NCBI RefSeq assembly: GCF_900166965.1
Contig: NZ_FUZI01000006.1
Span: 116,198 to 180,197, forward strand
From: Photobacterium piscicola
GTDB lineage: Bacteria > Pseudomonadota > Gammaproteobacteria > Enterobacterales > Vibrionaceae
Length of the DNA: 64,000 bases
Direction of reading: 5' to 3'
Positions 36,098 to 46,900 of the stretch are shown here, piece after piece (the stretch's first letter is position 1; every line of letters begins with the position of its first letter). The position numbers and the translations under genes are program-made. The notes beneath the pieces were generated by a model. The model saw nothing but the letters and a program-made list of their open reading frames with translations, was not told the DNA's origin and did no database searches.

Positions 36098-36119
36098 AAG
36101 TAACCATTTTGGGTTACTT
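36098..36119. repeat. Palindrome upstream of the M23 peptidase gene
   Basis: AAGTAACC and GGTTACTT, perfect 8-bp arms around a 6-base spacer, about 100 bases before the probable start of the peptidase gene. It could be an operator or an RNA hairpin; I do not recognise the site. Confidence 0.5.
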
Positions 36120-36221
36120 CGACAAATTTTATAAAAACAATATTGAATATTTGGTCTTCAATAGCACCTGATATTGAAAGCCGTTACACTTAATATTATT
36201 TATTTTTTATCTAGTACCATC

Positions 36222-37535
36222 ATGAATGGAAGCTCATTACCTCGTATGCCAAGAATAAATAAAATACTGATAGGGATAATCAGTAGTGCGGTTATTGCGC
36301 TTATTGTGGCTCCTGAAATTTATGCAGAGCCACCCGCTAAAACTGAATTTAAATATCAATTAGGTCAGCACTATCCGCTCGCTTTATCGCCATCATCAAC
36401 GACTACGGCTAAACACCTACCACACTCAGCGTTAGTATGGAAAAACCATATCGTCGAAAATGGTGAAAGTTTAGCTATCGCATTTGATAGTGTTGGTTTA
36501 GACAGCGCTCTATTACATCAAATTGTTACAACCAACAGTAAAACCAAAAAACTGACGTCACTGCGCCCTGGGGATAAATTGAATTTTGGTTTTGATGATG
36601 CGGGTAAATTAATGGAATTACACCAACCATTAACCAACCTTGAAACCTTAGTCGTCAAACGTAATTCAGATAACAATGACTTTACTGCCACAATAACGAA
36701 ACAACAGATAGAAACTCAAACCAATTACGCGCAAGCAACCATTGACTCTAGTTTCTGGAGTGCCGCAGATAAAGCAGGATTAACAGCCAATCAAATCATG
36801 GAAATAGCAGCGCTGTTCGGTTGGGATATCGACTTTGCACTTGATATTCGTGCGGGGGATAAATTTGAGGTGTTGTTTGAACAACATTACCTTGATGGCA
36901 ACCCGATAGATCACGGCAATATTTTAGCTGCCACGTTTACCAATATGGGACAAACATTTACGGCAGTCCGCCATGATAACGGTAAATATTATGATAAAGA
37001 TGGTCAGGCGATGCGAAAGGCTTTTCTTCGCTCACCAATCAACTTCCGTTACGTCAGCTCTAACTTTAATCCGCGTCGGCCACATCCGGTAACCAAACAA
37101 GTAAAAGCCCACCGTGGCACCGACTATGTAGCTCCGATTGGCACCCCTATTTGGGCTGCGGGTGATGGTGTTGTTATCGAATCAAGTTATAACCAATTTA
37201 ATGGTAACTATGTCTTTATTCGTCATAATGGCAACTATGTCACCAAGTATTTGCACATGACGAAACGCATGGTGAAAAATGGTCAGCGCATAAAACAAGG
37301 ACAAACTATTGGTACCTTAGGCGGAACAGGACGAGTGACGGGACCGCATTTACATTATGAATTCTTAGTTAACGGTCAGCATCAAAATCCACGTACTGTT
37401 GATTTGCCCCAAGCGCATTCACTTTCAGGCTCAACACAAACCGTGTTTAAGCAGCAAGCAGGTGAAAAACTAGAACAGGTAAAAAGCTACAGTCACTTAT
37501 TAGCAAACAACGGTATTTTATTACCACAAAGCTAA
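36222..37535 (+). CDS. M23-family peptidoglycan endopeptidase (MepM/ShyA-like)
   Basis: A murein DD-endopeptidase of about 437 residues that cuts crosslinks during wall growth. A cytoplasmic stub and one membrane anchor (about residues 14-32 from this start) are followed by a LysM-like region (HIVENGESLAIAFDSVGLD...LRPGDKLNFGF). The C-terminal LytM domain has zinc ligands in HRGTDYVAPIGTPIWA and HLHYEF. Start choice is unsure: a TTG at 36174 also opens the frame, but ATG 36222 gives an N-terminus (LPRMPRINKILIG) like E. coli MepM. No clear ribosome site. Confidence 0.9.
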   Translation: MNGSSLPRMPRINKILIGIISSAVIALIVAPEIYAEPPAKTEFKYQLGQHYPLALSPSSTTTAKHLPHSALVWKNHIVENGESLAIAFDSVGLDSALLHQIVTTNSKTKKLTSLRPGDKLNFGFDDAGKLMELHQPLTNLETLVVKRNSDNNDFTATITKQQIETQTNYAQATIDSSFWSAADKAGLTANQIMEIAALFGWDIDFALDIRAGDKFEVLFEQHYLDGNPIDHGNILAATFTNMGQTFTAVRHDNGKYYDKDGQAMRKAFLRSPINFRYVSSNFNPRRPHPVTKQVKAHRGTDYVAPIGTPIWAAGDGVVIESSYNQFNGNYVFIRHNGNYVTKYLHMTKRMVKNGQRIKQGQTIGTLGGTGRVTGPHLHYEFLVNGQHQNPRTVDLPQAHSLSGSTQTVFKQQAGEKLEQVKSYSHLLANNGILLPQS

Positions 37536-37564
37536 TTAATAGCTGTAATGGCTGTCCATATTCA

Positions 37565-37592
37565 AAAAAAAGCCGTCAGATAGACGGCTTTC
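37565..37592. terminator. Terminator M23 gene / erpA
   Basis: AGCCGTC and GACGGCT around AGATA, with a run of A on the left (U-run for minus-strand erpA) and TTTCTTT on the right. Confidence 0.85.
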
Positions 37593-37617
37593 TTTATAAT
37601 ACAAACAGATCACAGTA

Positions 37618-37959
37618 TTACACGCTAAATGACGCACCACAGCCACATGTTGTGGTGGCATTAGGGTTATTCACAAAGAAGCGTGAACCTTCTAAGCCTT
37701 CAGTGTAATCAACAACACCACCCACTAAATACTGTAAGCTCATTGGATCAACAACTAATGTTACACCGTTGTTTTCAATGGTCATATCACCATCATTGAC
37801 TTTTTCATCAAACGTAAAGCCATATTGAAACCCACTACAACCACCACCTGTAATATATACACGTAGTTTTAATTCTGGATTTTCTTCTTCAGCGATAAGC
37901 GTTTTTACTTTATTCGCAGCCACATCAGAAAAAGTCAGCGGCAAATTAACATCGCTCAT
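37618..37959 (-). CDS. erpA: Iron-sulfur cluster insertion protein ErpA
   Basis: A 113-residue A-type carrier that delivers Fe-S clusters, for instance to the isoprenoid enzymes IspG and IspH. The three cluster cysteines are in [11 protein letters not shown] and TTCGCGASF. The start at 37959 ([10 protein letters not shown]) with GAGAGG upstream matches E. coli; a start at 37974 would add five odd residues. It is followed in gene order by clcA and hemL, as in E. coli. Confidence 0.97.
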   Translation of the reverse strand: MSDVNLPLTFSDVAANKVKTLIAEEENPELKLRVYITGGGCSGFQYGFTFDEKVNDGDMTIENNGVTLVVDPMSLQYLVGGVVDYTEGLEGSRFFVNNPNATTTCGCGASFSV

Positions 37960-38021
37960 TACAAAACCTCTCAAACACTTCCATTAATTAATGGTGATTA
38001 TCCAATACCTGACTATTGTGT

Positions 38022-39437
38022 TCAAGTATTAGCCGTCTCAACTGGAGCATCATGTGGTGAATCGTGACCTAATTTTTCTTTTTTAATCGTACGATGCAGC
38101 AATTGGGAGTAAATCGGCTGACCACCTAACATTTGAGCCATCATAGTTGCACCCAGTGTAGTTACAACTAAGGGTAAAATAAGGTGGTAGTTATTGGTCA
38201 TTTCAATCACCAATAAAATACCAGTAATAGGCGCGCGCACAGTTGCTGCAAATAACGCCCCCATACCTGCGATAGCAAATAAACCCGGTGCAATGCCTAA
38301 ATGAGGATAAAGGTCGAGAGCTACGGTGCCAAAAAACGTACCAAATAAAGTACCTAATGCTAGCATCGGTGCAAAAATACCACCAGGAGCACCGGATCCA
38401 AAACATAACAGTGTTGTTACAACACGAGCAAAGAACAACAGCAATAGCATATTTAAACTATAGTCGCCATTAGTCGCAGGAGGAATAAGGAAAACACCGC
38501 CGCCAGTTAGCTCAGGGAAGTAAAGTAGCAATAAGCCGAAACAACCACCTAATAAGCCTCCCGTAATTAAATAACGGGTACGATTATTATGGTGAATAGT
38601 GACAAACCAATCTAATGTAAAAATAATTAAACGGTTAAAAACGACACCAAAGCCACCAAAGAGTAGCCCTAGAACTAAGAATAACCATAATGAAGTCAGC
38701 GCGGGTGCATCATATTGCGGCATAGTAATAACCGCGCTTTGGCCTGAAATAAAGCGAAATACGATCGTCGACATCATCGCTGAAATCATTACACATTTAA
38801 CGGAAATTAAACTGTAACGAAATTGAGGTCGCATCTCCTCAATAACAAACATAATGCCCGCCATAGGCGCATTAAATGCCGCAGCTAAACCACCAGCAGC
38901 ACCAGCAGCAAGTAATGAGTGACGGCCTTCTTTATCTTTTAAACGGAAAATATCTGAAATCATACGACCGATATTACCGCCCATTTGTACAGTCGGACCT
39001 TCACGTCCTAGCACCATACCTGAGCCTAATGCACCTAAACCACCAAAGAACTTAACCGGAATAACTCGCCACCAGCGTACAGGACGCATTTCATCCATCG
39101 CGCCTTCAATTTCTGGAATACCAGAACCGCCAGCTTCAGGGGCAAAACGACATACAAGGAAATAACCAATAAAGGCTAAAATACCGCTGACAAGAAATGC
39201 AGCTAACCACAATGGCAGCACACTGGTAATTTCATCACGCAGCCAAACTGTTCGTTGTTCACTCACCCATCGCACACCAATTTCAAATAGTGTACCGGCT
39301 AAGCCAGCAAGCGTTCCGACTAAAGCCGAAAGGAATAGAACAGAAATAGGTGTTTTATCTTGGGTCAAAAAACGCCTAACCAAACCACTCGGTTGCAGGT
39401 GGAAGGGCATATGAAGACCGCGCGATTTTTCAGTCAT
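38022..39437 (-). CDS. clcA: H+/Cl- exchange transporter ClcA
   Basis: A 471-residue CLC antiporter that exchanges two chloride ions for one proton and helps in acid resistance. Selectivity-filter motifs [10 protein letters not shown] and [11 protein letters not shown] (gating Glu) are present. [14 protein letters not shown] carries the internal proton Glu and [14 protein letters not shown] completes the pore. Both glutamates needed for exchange remain, so it should be an antiporter rather than a channel. Ribosome site before the ATG is weak. Divergent from hemL. Confidence 0.96.
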   Translation of the reverse strand: MTEKSRGLHMPFHLQPSGLVRRFLTQDKTPISVLFLSALVGTLAGLAGTLFEIGVRWVSEQRTVWLRDEITSVLPLWLAAFLVSGILAFIGYFLVCRFAPEAGGSGIPEIEGAMDEMRPVRWWRVIPVKFFGGLGALGSGMVLGREGPTVQMGGNIGRMISDIFRLKDKEGRHSLLAAGAAGGLAAAFNAPMAGIMFVIEEMRPQFRYSLISVKCVMISAMMSTIVFRFISGQSAVITMPQYDAPALTSLWLFLVLGLLFGGFGVVFNRLIIFTLDWFVTIHHNNRTRYLITGGLLGGCFGLLLLYFPELTGGGVFLIPPATNGDYSLNMLLLLFFARVVTTLLCFGSGAPGGIFAPMLALGTLFGTFFGTVALDLYPHLGIAPGLFAIAGMGALFAATVRAPITGILLVIEMTNNYHLILPLVVTTLGATMMAQMLGGQPIYSQLLHRTIKKEKLGHDSPHDAPVETANT

Positions 39438-39756
39438 TAGAGAGCCGTATTATATAAAGATAACGCCATTACAGCGAGAGGATGAAGATAGAATTAATAC
39501 TATAGCCTAATCGAATGTGGTTATGATTTACACTGCTAATGTTGAAAAATAGCTTTGCAACTGTGACTTGTTTCTCAGAATCAACGGGTTTTATTTTAAA
39601 TTTGGCTTCATTTAAAACAGTAAAATGACTCTATATTCAGCAACACTTTAGGTACAATAAGGCAGTTTCACTCCCCACACTTCTCTTGCCTATGGTTGAT
39701 TAGGACAGATAATTCTGTGGATTGAATCACCGCCTTACTTTTTTATAGGATTTCAC
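39438..39756. other. clcA/hemL divergent intergenic region
   Basis: About 320 bases without a gene. A TACAAT element near 39653 may be the -10 of hemL. No other structure stood out. Confidence 0.5.
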
Positions 39757-41061
39757 ATGAGCAAAACGAACAAGTCAGCTGATTTATTTGCTAAAGCACA
39801 ACAAAAAATCCCTGGGGGTGTCAACTCACCAGTCCGTGCTTTTGCTGGTGTTGGTGGCACACCACTATTTATTGAGCGTGCCGATGGCGCGTATATTTTT
39901 GATGCCGATGGTAATGCTTATATCGATTATGTTGGTTCATGGGGTCCAATGATTTTAGGACATAACCATGCCGCTATTCGTGATGCTGTAATTAACGCAG
40001 CACAACAAGGCTTAAGCTTTGGCGCACCAACAGCAATGGAAATCACCATGGCTGAGTTAGTGTCAGAACTCGTACCGTCAATGGAAATGGTACGTATGGT
40101 AAGTTCAGGCACTGAAGCGACCATGAGTGCAATTCGTCTTGCTCGTGGTTTTACTGGTCGTGACAAAATTCTGAAATTTGAAGGCTGTTATCACGGTCAT
40201 GCTGATTGCCTATTAGTAAAAGCAGGCTCAGGTGCATTAACTCTTGGGCAACCAAGCTCTCCTGGTGTTCCCGCTGACTTTGCTAAACATACGTTAACTG
40301 CAACTTACAACGATTTGAATTCAGTTCGTGAAGCATTCATGGCTCAACCAGATCAGATCGCTTGTATTATTGTTGAGCCCGTTGCTGGCAACATGAATTG
40401 CATTCCGCCCGTACCAGGCTTCCTTGAAGGCCTTCGTGAAATTTGTGATGAATTTGGAGCGCTACTGATCCTTGATGAAGTCATGACGGGTTTCCGTGTT
40501 TCACAAGGTGGTGCGCAAGGGTATTACAACATCAAACCTGATATCACAACACTGGGTAAAATTATCGGTGGTGGTATGCCTGTGGGTGCCTTTGGTGGAC
40601 GTCGTGATGTAATGGAATTTGTCGCGCCAACTGGCCCTGTATATCAAGCAGGAACATTATCAGGTAACCCTGTAGCCATGGCGGCAGGTCATGCTTGTTT
40701 AACGGTACTAACAGAAGATGGTAATGAAAAACGCTTAGCGAAAACCACTCAGCGTTTAGCAACAGGCTTTAAAGCTTTAGCTGATAAACACGGTATTCCA
40801 CTGGCGGTAAACCAAGTGGGTGCAATGTTTGGTTTCTTCTTTATCGATCAAGATACTGTGACTTGCTATGACGATGTGACCAAGTGTGATATTGAACGCT
40901 TCAAGCGCTTCTTTAATTTAATGCTTGATAAAGGCGTGTACCTTGCACCTTCAGCCTATGAAGCATGTTTTACCTCACTCGCACACAATACCAAAGAAAT
41001 TGATGCAACATTAGAAGCGGCAGATTTTGCGTTTGCCACTCTGGCTGCTGAAGCAAAATAG
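39757..41061 (+). CDS. hemL: Glutamate-1-semialdehyde 2,1-aminomutase
   Basis: A 434-residue PLP enzyme that converts glutamate-1-semialdehyde to 5-aminolevulinate, the first committed tetrapyrrole precursor. Blocks [26 protein letters not shown] and the PLP lysine in [16 protein letters not shown] are all present. AGGAT lies before the ATG. Length matches the family. Monocistronic, with a terminator downstream that also serves the opposite-strand small gene. Confidence 0.97.
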   Translation: MSKTNKSADLFAKAQQKIPGGVNSPVRAFAGVGGTPLFIERADGAYIFDADGNAYIDYVGSWGPMILGHNHAAIRDAVINAAQQGLSFGAPTAMEITMAELVSELVPSMEMVRMVSSGTEATMSAIRLARGFTGRDKILKFEGCYHGHADCLLVKAGSGALTLGQPSSPGVPADFAKHTLTATYNDLNSVREAFMAQPDQIACIIVEPVAGNMNCIPPVPGFLEGLREICDEFGALLILDEVMTGFRVSQGGAQGYYNIKPDITTLGKIIGGGMPVGAFGGRRDVMEFVAPTGPVYQAGTLSGNPVAMAAGHACLTVLTEDGNEKRLAKTTQRLATGFKALADKHGIPLAVNQVGAMFGFFFIDQDTVTCYDDVTKCDIERFKRFFNLMLDKGVYLAPSAYEACFTSLAHNTKEIDATLEAADFAFATLAAEAK

Positions 41062-41127
41062 CATTGTTTTAAAATAAATTAGCTAATGTTATTAAAAACA
41101 TTATTTTATTAGTGCTATTATGAAAAG

Positions 41128-41155
41128 AAAGGTCACGAATGGTGGCCTTTTTTTA
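41128..41155. terminator. Bidirectional terminator hemL / Cys-rich small gene
   Basis: GGTCAC and GTGGCC pair (one G-T) around GAATG, with seven T to the right and a pyrimidine-rich U-run on the minus strand (TTTCTTTTC). Confidence 0.82.
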
Positions 41156-41175
41156 TGATGAATATCAGTAACTAT

Positions 41176-41283
41176 CTATTGCCAAAAATAAACGGCAAGC
41201 CCAGCAACAAGTACTAAAATAATTAGCACTAATGGTGGCTTACGCTTTTTTTTGTCATCACAACCACAATTACAACATCCCAT
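41176..41283 (-). CDS. Cys-rich 35-residue single-pass membrane protein, Fur-box associated
   Basis: A 35-codon gene not previously evident because of its size. The N-terminus MGCCNCGCDDKKKRK has four Cys in six residues, then a basic stretch. A single hydrophobic helix follows (about residues 17-33, PLVLIILVLVAGLAVYF), ending WQ. GGAGA sits seven bases before the ATG, and a shared terminator lies about 20 bases after the stop. A near-consensus Fur box lies 49 bases upstream. The layout predicts a cytosolic metal- or cluster-binding Cys tip on a membrane anchor (positive-inside rule). I do not recognise the family and assign no function. Confidence 0.72.
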   Translation of the reverse strand: MGCCNCGCDDKKKRKPPLVLIILVLVAGLAVYFWQ

Positions 41284-41331
41284 AAGCTATCTCCTTGATA
41301 AGAGCTATAATCATCAAATAATGGTGATGAT

Positions 41332-41350
41332 TATAATGATAATCTTTATC
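41332..41350. promoter_or_regulatory. Fur box between Cys-rich gene and AI-2E permease gene
   Basis: TATAATGATAATCTTTATC matches the 19-base Fur consensus GATAATGATAATCATTATC at 17 positions. It overlaps a minus-strand -10-like TATAAT (41330-41335), so iron-loaded Fur could block transcription of the Cys-rich gene; it could also affect the divergent permease gene 50 bases away. Confidence 0.75.
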
Positions 41351-41400
41351 AATTACAGTGAAAATAGCTTTTATCGGTCGATTTTAAAAGGATACATATC

Positions 41401-42486
41401 GTGCCTCACCCATTAAAGGTAGAACCTCGTCACTGGATGCTAATAGTGGCACTCTTTGTCGCTTCTTACGCAAGTTATAAATTAATCGAGCCCTACCTTG
41501 GTCCAATTGTATTAGCGTTTATCATCTCTTTATTGTTCACACCTATGCATAAGCGCTTACTTGCCAAAATGCCGACGCGTGAAAATACAGCGGCAATGCT
41601 GTCATGTTTTATTATGACGGTCATTATCGTTATTCCTCTATTAGTGGTGTTTTCATCGATCGTGCATCAAGGCACCACTGTGTCAAAAGAAAGCTACACT
41701 TGGCTAACAACCGGAGGGCCAAAAGAACTCTTTGCTCATCCTATGGCCCAAAAAACACTGGCTTTAATTGATAAATACTCACCATTCCATGATTTTGACC
41801 CCCAAGTCATCATTCAGAAAATCGCGACTACTGCATCTCAAGTCGGTTCTCAAGCGCTGAATATCAGTGCGCGTATTCTCGGCGATGCGACCAGTATCTT
41901 AGTGAATTTTATGATGATGCTGTTTGTACTTTTCTTCCTTCTACGTGATAACGACAAGATGATTGCCGCAATCCGTCACGTGATTCCACTGTCTCGCAGC
42001 CAAGAAGACACAATCATGGAAGAAGTTGAACAAGTGGCCAAATCTGCCGTACTCGGATCATTTTTAACCGCGTTAGCACAAGGTGTTGCCGGTGGTTTTG
42101 CAATGTGGCTATGTGGCTTCCAAGGCTTATTCTGGGGTTCTATGATGGCCTTTGCCTCATTAATTCCCGTGGTTGGTACCGCTTTAATCTGGATTCCAGC
42201 ATCACTGTATTTACTGTTAATCGGTGATTGGGAATGGTCATTGTTCCTTGCAGCTTGGGGCGTCATTGTTGTCGGCTCTATCGATAACATCGTGCGTCCG
42301 TTATTAATGCAAGGCAGCTCAAGTATGAACACCTTATTGATTTTCTTTTCAATCATTGGCGGTATTCAATTATTTGGCTTAATTGGTATGATCTACGGTC
42401 CAATTATTTTTGGCGTAACTTTAGTGTTGTTTAAAATGTATGAAGTTGAATTCCAGTCATTCCTTCAACAACAAGATGATAATTAA
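41401..42486 (+). CDS. AI-2E family transporter (PerM/YdiK-like)
   Basis: A 361-residue polytopic membrane protein of the AI-2 exporter-like family. Hydrophobic helices are near residues 12-50, 62-85, 155-180 and 215-345. Typical blocks are EPYLGPIVLAFIISLLFTPMHKRL, AVLGSFLTALAQGVAGG and FFSIIGGIQLFGLIGMIYGPIIFG. Substrates vary in this family, from AI-2 to ions, so none is assigned. The start is GTG with AAAAGGA nine bases upstream. It shares a regulatory region with the Fur-box small gene. Confidence 0.9.
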   Translation: MPHPLKVEPRHWMLIVALFVASYASYKLIEPYLGPIVLAFIISLLFTPMHKRLLAKMPTRENTAAMLSCFIMTVIIVIPLLVVFSSIVHQGTTVSKESYTWLTTGGPKELFAHPMAQKTLALIDKYSPFHDFDPQVIIQKIATTASQVGSQALNISARILGDATSILVNFMMMLFVLFFLLRDNDKMIAAIRHVIPLSRSQEDTIMEEVEQVAKSAVLGSFLTALAQGVAGGFAMWLCGFQGLFWGSMMAFASLIPVVGTALIWIPASLYLLLIGDWEWSLFLAAWGVIVVGSIDNIVRPLLMQGSSSMNTLLIFFSIIGGIQLFGLIGMIYGPIIFGVTLVLFKMYEVEFQSFLQQQDDN

Positions 42487-42500
42487 CCATCAATAATCCC

Positions 42501-42545
42501 TCATAGGCTGCCGGTATTATTAACAATAATAACGGCAGCCTATGA
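42501..42545 (+). terminator. Very strong hairpin after the AI-2E permease gene
   Basis: Thirteen paired bases (TCATAGGCTGCCG with its complement), one mismatch and seven more pairs close on a 3-base AAC loop. The hairpin starts 14 bases after the stop. There is no clean U-run (ATTCTACTTATT), so it may act as a weak terminator, an mRNA-stabilising structure or both. Confidence 0.6.
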
Positions 42546-42641
42546 TTCTACTTATTCTCTCTAGCAGTGACTTTCCATCTGCCACTATTTATGGAACAAT
42601 CCGCGCTCCTGAACCATGATGTCTATTTTGAGGCCAGTTAA

Positions 42642-43661
42642 ATGTCTTATTCCGCCGCGAGCCAAGTGGTTGCTCGTCAATCTGAATTTTTTGAAAACCG
42701 CAAAGTCCTTATTGCTGGTGAATTAAATGATACTTTTGCCTCAGAATTGCTTACAACAGCTCAATCGGTAACAGTCTTTACCACCAATTATGGTTACCTA
42801 GGTGACATTGAACACCATCAAGCGATTAATTGTCATTTTGGTGCAGAACTTAACGCTGAACTCGATATTGATATGATTCTGCTTTATTGGCCCAAAGCAA
42901 AAGCAGAAGCGGATTATTTATTATCAATGCTACTAAGTAAGTTTGCAGCAGGCATTGAAATTTGTATCGTCGGTGAAAACCGTTGTGGTGTCAGAAGTGC
43001 AGAAAAAATGTTTGCGCAATATGGCCCATTAACTAAATATGATTCAGCCCGCCGTTGTAGCTTCTACTGGGGACGCTGTGATAACCCAGCCCCAGCTTTT
43101 GACATCAATAAATGGTTCCGTAGTTACCCAATTAATATTGCTGGTGTTAGCCTTACCGTGCGCTCTTTACCTGGCGTCTTTAGCCATGGTGAATTTGATA
43201 AAGGTTCAGAACTTCTACTCAATAACTTACCCGCGCTTAACGGTAAAGTACTTGATTTTGGTTGTGGTGCCGGCGTTATTGGCGCAGTAATGAAAGCCAA
43301 GTACCCTCAGATTGACTTAGATCTGTGTGATATTAGTGCCTTAGCCATTGAGTCAGCGAAAGAAACTTTCAAGGTTAACCAGCTTGCAGCCAACTTTATC
43401 GCCACTGACGTTTATAAAAACATTACTGGTCCTTACCAATATTTAATCAGTAACCCCCCTTTCCATGCTGGTTTAAAAACATTTTATACCGCAACGGAAA
43501 CATTTATTAATCAAGCGCCGAGTTACTTAAATAATGGTGGTGAATTAGTGATTGTGGCGAACTGTTTTCTGCAATATCCACCCTTGATTGAAGCCACTCT
43601 TGGCCAGTGTGAGATCAGTTCTCACACTAATAAATTCAATGTCTATACGGCAAAAAAATAA
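42642..43661 (+). CDS. rsmC: 16S rRNA m2G1207 methyltransferase
   Basis: A 339-residue SAM-dependent methyltransferase with duplicated fold. The N-terminal half is catalytically silent; the C-terminal half has motif I VLDFGCGAGVIGAVM and the catalytic SNPPFHAG. LIYYWP- and VGENRCGVRSAEK-like segments match E. coli RsmC. It methylates G1207 of 16S rRNA in the 30S subunit. A terminator follows. Confidence 0.95.
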   Translation: MSYSAASQVVARQSEFFENRKVLIAGELNDTFASELLTTAQSVTVFTTNYGYLGDIEHHQAINCHFGAELNAELDIDMILLYWPKAKAEADYLLSMLLSKFAAGIEICIVGENRCGVRSAEKMFAQYGPLTKYDSARRCSFYWGRCDNPAPAFDINKWFRSYPINIAGVSLTVRSLPGVFSHGEFDKGSELLLNNLPALNGKVLDFGCGAGVIGAVMKAKYPQIDLDLCDISALAIESAKETFKVNQLAANFIATDVYKNITGPYQYLISNPPFHAGLKTFYTATETFINQAPSYLNNGGELVIVANCFLQYPPLIEATLGQCEISSHTNKFNVYTAKK

Positions 43662-43697
43662 CATCTCACAACTTTACACTTCATTTTTGAATTTTAT

Positions 43698-43725
43698 AAA
43701 GGGCAGTCAATACTGCCCTTTTTTA
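43698..43725 (+). terminator. Terminator of rsmC
   Basis: GGGCAGT and ACTGCCC around CAAT with a T-run, 39 bases after the stop. Confidence 0.92.
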
Positions 43726-43931
43726 TGACGTTAATTTCGTTAATTTTGTGCTTTTTGACACGATTCTATTTCTAGTTACTTGATCCATAATAAAAACATA
43801 GTATAAACACGGTAATTCATCACGTTGAGTTAAAACGATAAAGGATAATCGTTAAAATCTTAATGTTCATTTTAACGTGACTATTTTTGTCGTTAAAACC
43901 GTAAATTCCACCATCTTATTCAGGCACCGGA

Positions 43932-46900
43932 ATGCAGAATACTAAACGTTTCAAACGTCTTCAGCACACACTCATGCTGGCATTTTTAGTGCTCAGTATC
44001 ACCCCTTTGATATTGTCAGCTCTTTACTTTCTAAATTCTCACACTAAAGATTTAGCCGAGCAAAGCATCAGCCATCTGGCTTCGTTGCGTGATAATAAAC
44101 AAAAACAATTACAGAGTTTCTTTGCCGCTAAAGAGTCTGAAGTAAAAAGCTTTGCTCGCTCTGAATTATCAAATAATAGTGGTGGACGATTTTACGGTTT
44201 AGTGGGTGCATTCCATCAACTTGGCAATATTGATTCACAACTTGATGCACAAGGTCGCGCTCATTATTTCAATTCAACCCTTACCACTAAAAGTGATCAA
44301 ACTGCCAATAGTGGCTACCTTGGACATGAACGCTATCGTTTAATGTTTAAACGCTATAATGCCGTTTATAATGAGTATCTTAAACGTTCAGATTTCAAAG
44401 ATATTATGCTGGTTGATATCTCTGGTGATGTCGTTTATTCAGTTAAAAACCACAACCTTTTTGGGGTTAATCTATTAGCAAAAAAAACCTCTCATAGCGC
44501 CTTACAGCAAACCTTTAAAGCCATTAAAGAAAAAACCCAGCAAAGCCCTAATAACCCAGAGCAAGTCCCGGTAGTCTTTACCGACTTTAGTGCTAATAGC
44601 CACAGTAATGAAACAACGGCTTGGTTTGCAGCACCAATTATCCAACAAGGCTACCTACATAGTTATGTCTTTATGGAGCTAAGTAACCAAAAGATAACTG
44701 AACTGATTAAAGACAATACTAAGCATATTCAAACCCTATTAGTCGGCACTGATCATAAATTACGCTTTGAAACTCAGCCGAAATTACCAATACAATTACA
44801 AAGCCAAAGCATCGATCAAGCACTTGCTGGTAAATCAGGTATTGGTAGCTTTATTAATTACGATAATATTCCTGTATTAGGCGCATTTTCGCCGCTAAAT
44901 ATATTAGATCACCATTGGGCGCTAGTGGTTGAACTTCCTGAAAAAGAAGCCTTTGCGCGAATCTTTGAATTAGAAAAAATCTTTGTCGCAGCCATGGTTA
45001 CCGCCATTATTTTAGTCATCATTTCCTCACATTGGCTGTCAAACTCGATTACCGCACCATTATTACGCTTAACGTGGGCGGCAGAAAAAGCCTCTGGTGG
45101 TGATTTAGAGCAAAAAATTGATGGTACTGAACGTCATGATGAAATTGGACGATTAGCGATCAGCTTTGCCCGTATGCAACGCTCTATTCGCGAGAAAATT
45201 GGGCTTATTCGCCAGCAAAATAAAGAGTTAGAACATAACCTAACCATTATTCGTCAACAAAATAATGAACTCCAAACTGCGGATAAAATGAAAGACGAAT
45301 TCCTTGCAACCACCTCGCATGAATTACGCACACCACTGCATGGCATGGTGGGTATTGCTGAATCATTATTAGCGGGAGCCAATGGCGCATTACATCAATC
45401 ACAACGCCGTCAATTAGAAATGATCATTAACAGCGGTCAACGTTTAACCACACTGGTTGATGATCTGCTTGATTACCATAAGATGCGTTATGGCGATCTT
45501 GATATTAACCACCAAGCGGTTGATATGTCTGTAGCTATTCGATTAGTACTGGAATTATCGAGCCATTTATTAGGCAATAAACCGATTCGAATTATTAATC
45601 AAATTCCAACGGATCTACCTCTGGTTGATGCGGACGAACAACGTTTAGAACAAGTGCTATATAACTTAGTGGGCAATGCGATTAAATACACCTCTGAAGG
45701 TAAAATTATTTTATCGGCCACAATATTAGAACATCAATTACGGATTCAAGTAGTTGATACTGGACAAGGTATTCCCAGCGAACAACTCGAGCATATTTTT
45801 GAACCGCTCATTCAAGCCAACACTGGATCCGCTAACTATCGTCAAGGTGCGGGGCTAGGGCTGTCAATTAGTCGCCAATTGATCGAACTAATGGGTGGAC
45901 GCTTGTATGTCAGTAGCCAACCAATGGTAGGAACAACATTCAGTTTCACTCTCAATTTAGCCAATGCCAATCAAATTGCAGCAATGGCGGCGAATCCCAA
46001 TAAAAATCATTTCAAAGCGCCATTACTCAATATGGCAAATTATGATGCGTCTGATTTACCAGAAAATCCAGATGGCGAATTGTTGCTAGTTGTCGATGAT
46101 GAACCGGTTAATTTACAAATACTAACCAATTTCTTACGTCTTGCTGGTTATCGAGTTCAAACGGCGGAAAGTGGCCCTCAAGCGTTAGCATTGATCACTG
46201 AACAGCAGCCCGATTTAGTGCTACTTGATATTATGATGCCTGAAATGAGTGGCTATGAAGTGTGTAATAAATTACGTAAAACACATTCCATGTTAGCGCT
46301 GCCCATCATTATGTTGTCAGCCCTGGGGCAAGTACAAGATCGCCTCAAAGGCTTTGAATGTGGAGCCAATGATTATTTAACCAAACCATTTAATAAAGAA
46401 GAACTTATAGCGAGAATTAGGGCTTATTTACAAGCAGGAAAAACCGAAATTGAGCGCCAGAAAAACCAAGCACTAGAACAGGAAATTCATCGTCGTGAAC
46501 AAGTCGAAATTGGACTGATAGAAACCCAAAGTCGCTTACTTGGGCTACTAGACTCAACCAATGAGGCGATCATTTGTGTTCAGCACGAAGGTCGAATCCG
46601 TTATGCCAACAGTGCTGCGGGCAAACTATTTAAACGCACGCCAGAGCTATTAGAGCGCTATACCATTGACGATATTCTAGCGACCCCATTGCCAGCAGCT
46701 GTCGCGGATAATCATCATTTTAATGGTCAACTTAGCTATTACATTGGTGATCACAAACAACAATTAATGACCGATGTTATCAATTTACCGATTGAGTCAG
46801 GGCTTAAACAAATGTTTGTCTTTGATAGCCAAGGACCATCGGCTGATCATCGTATCAACCTACTTGAAAATGCTATTGATGTGTTGTCTGAATTTGCCTT

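Noticed and set aside
36098..36119. Palindrome before the M23 peptidase considered as a Zur site
   Set aside because: AAGTAACC/GGTTACTT does not match the known Zur consensus, and its spacing differs.
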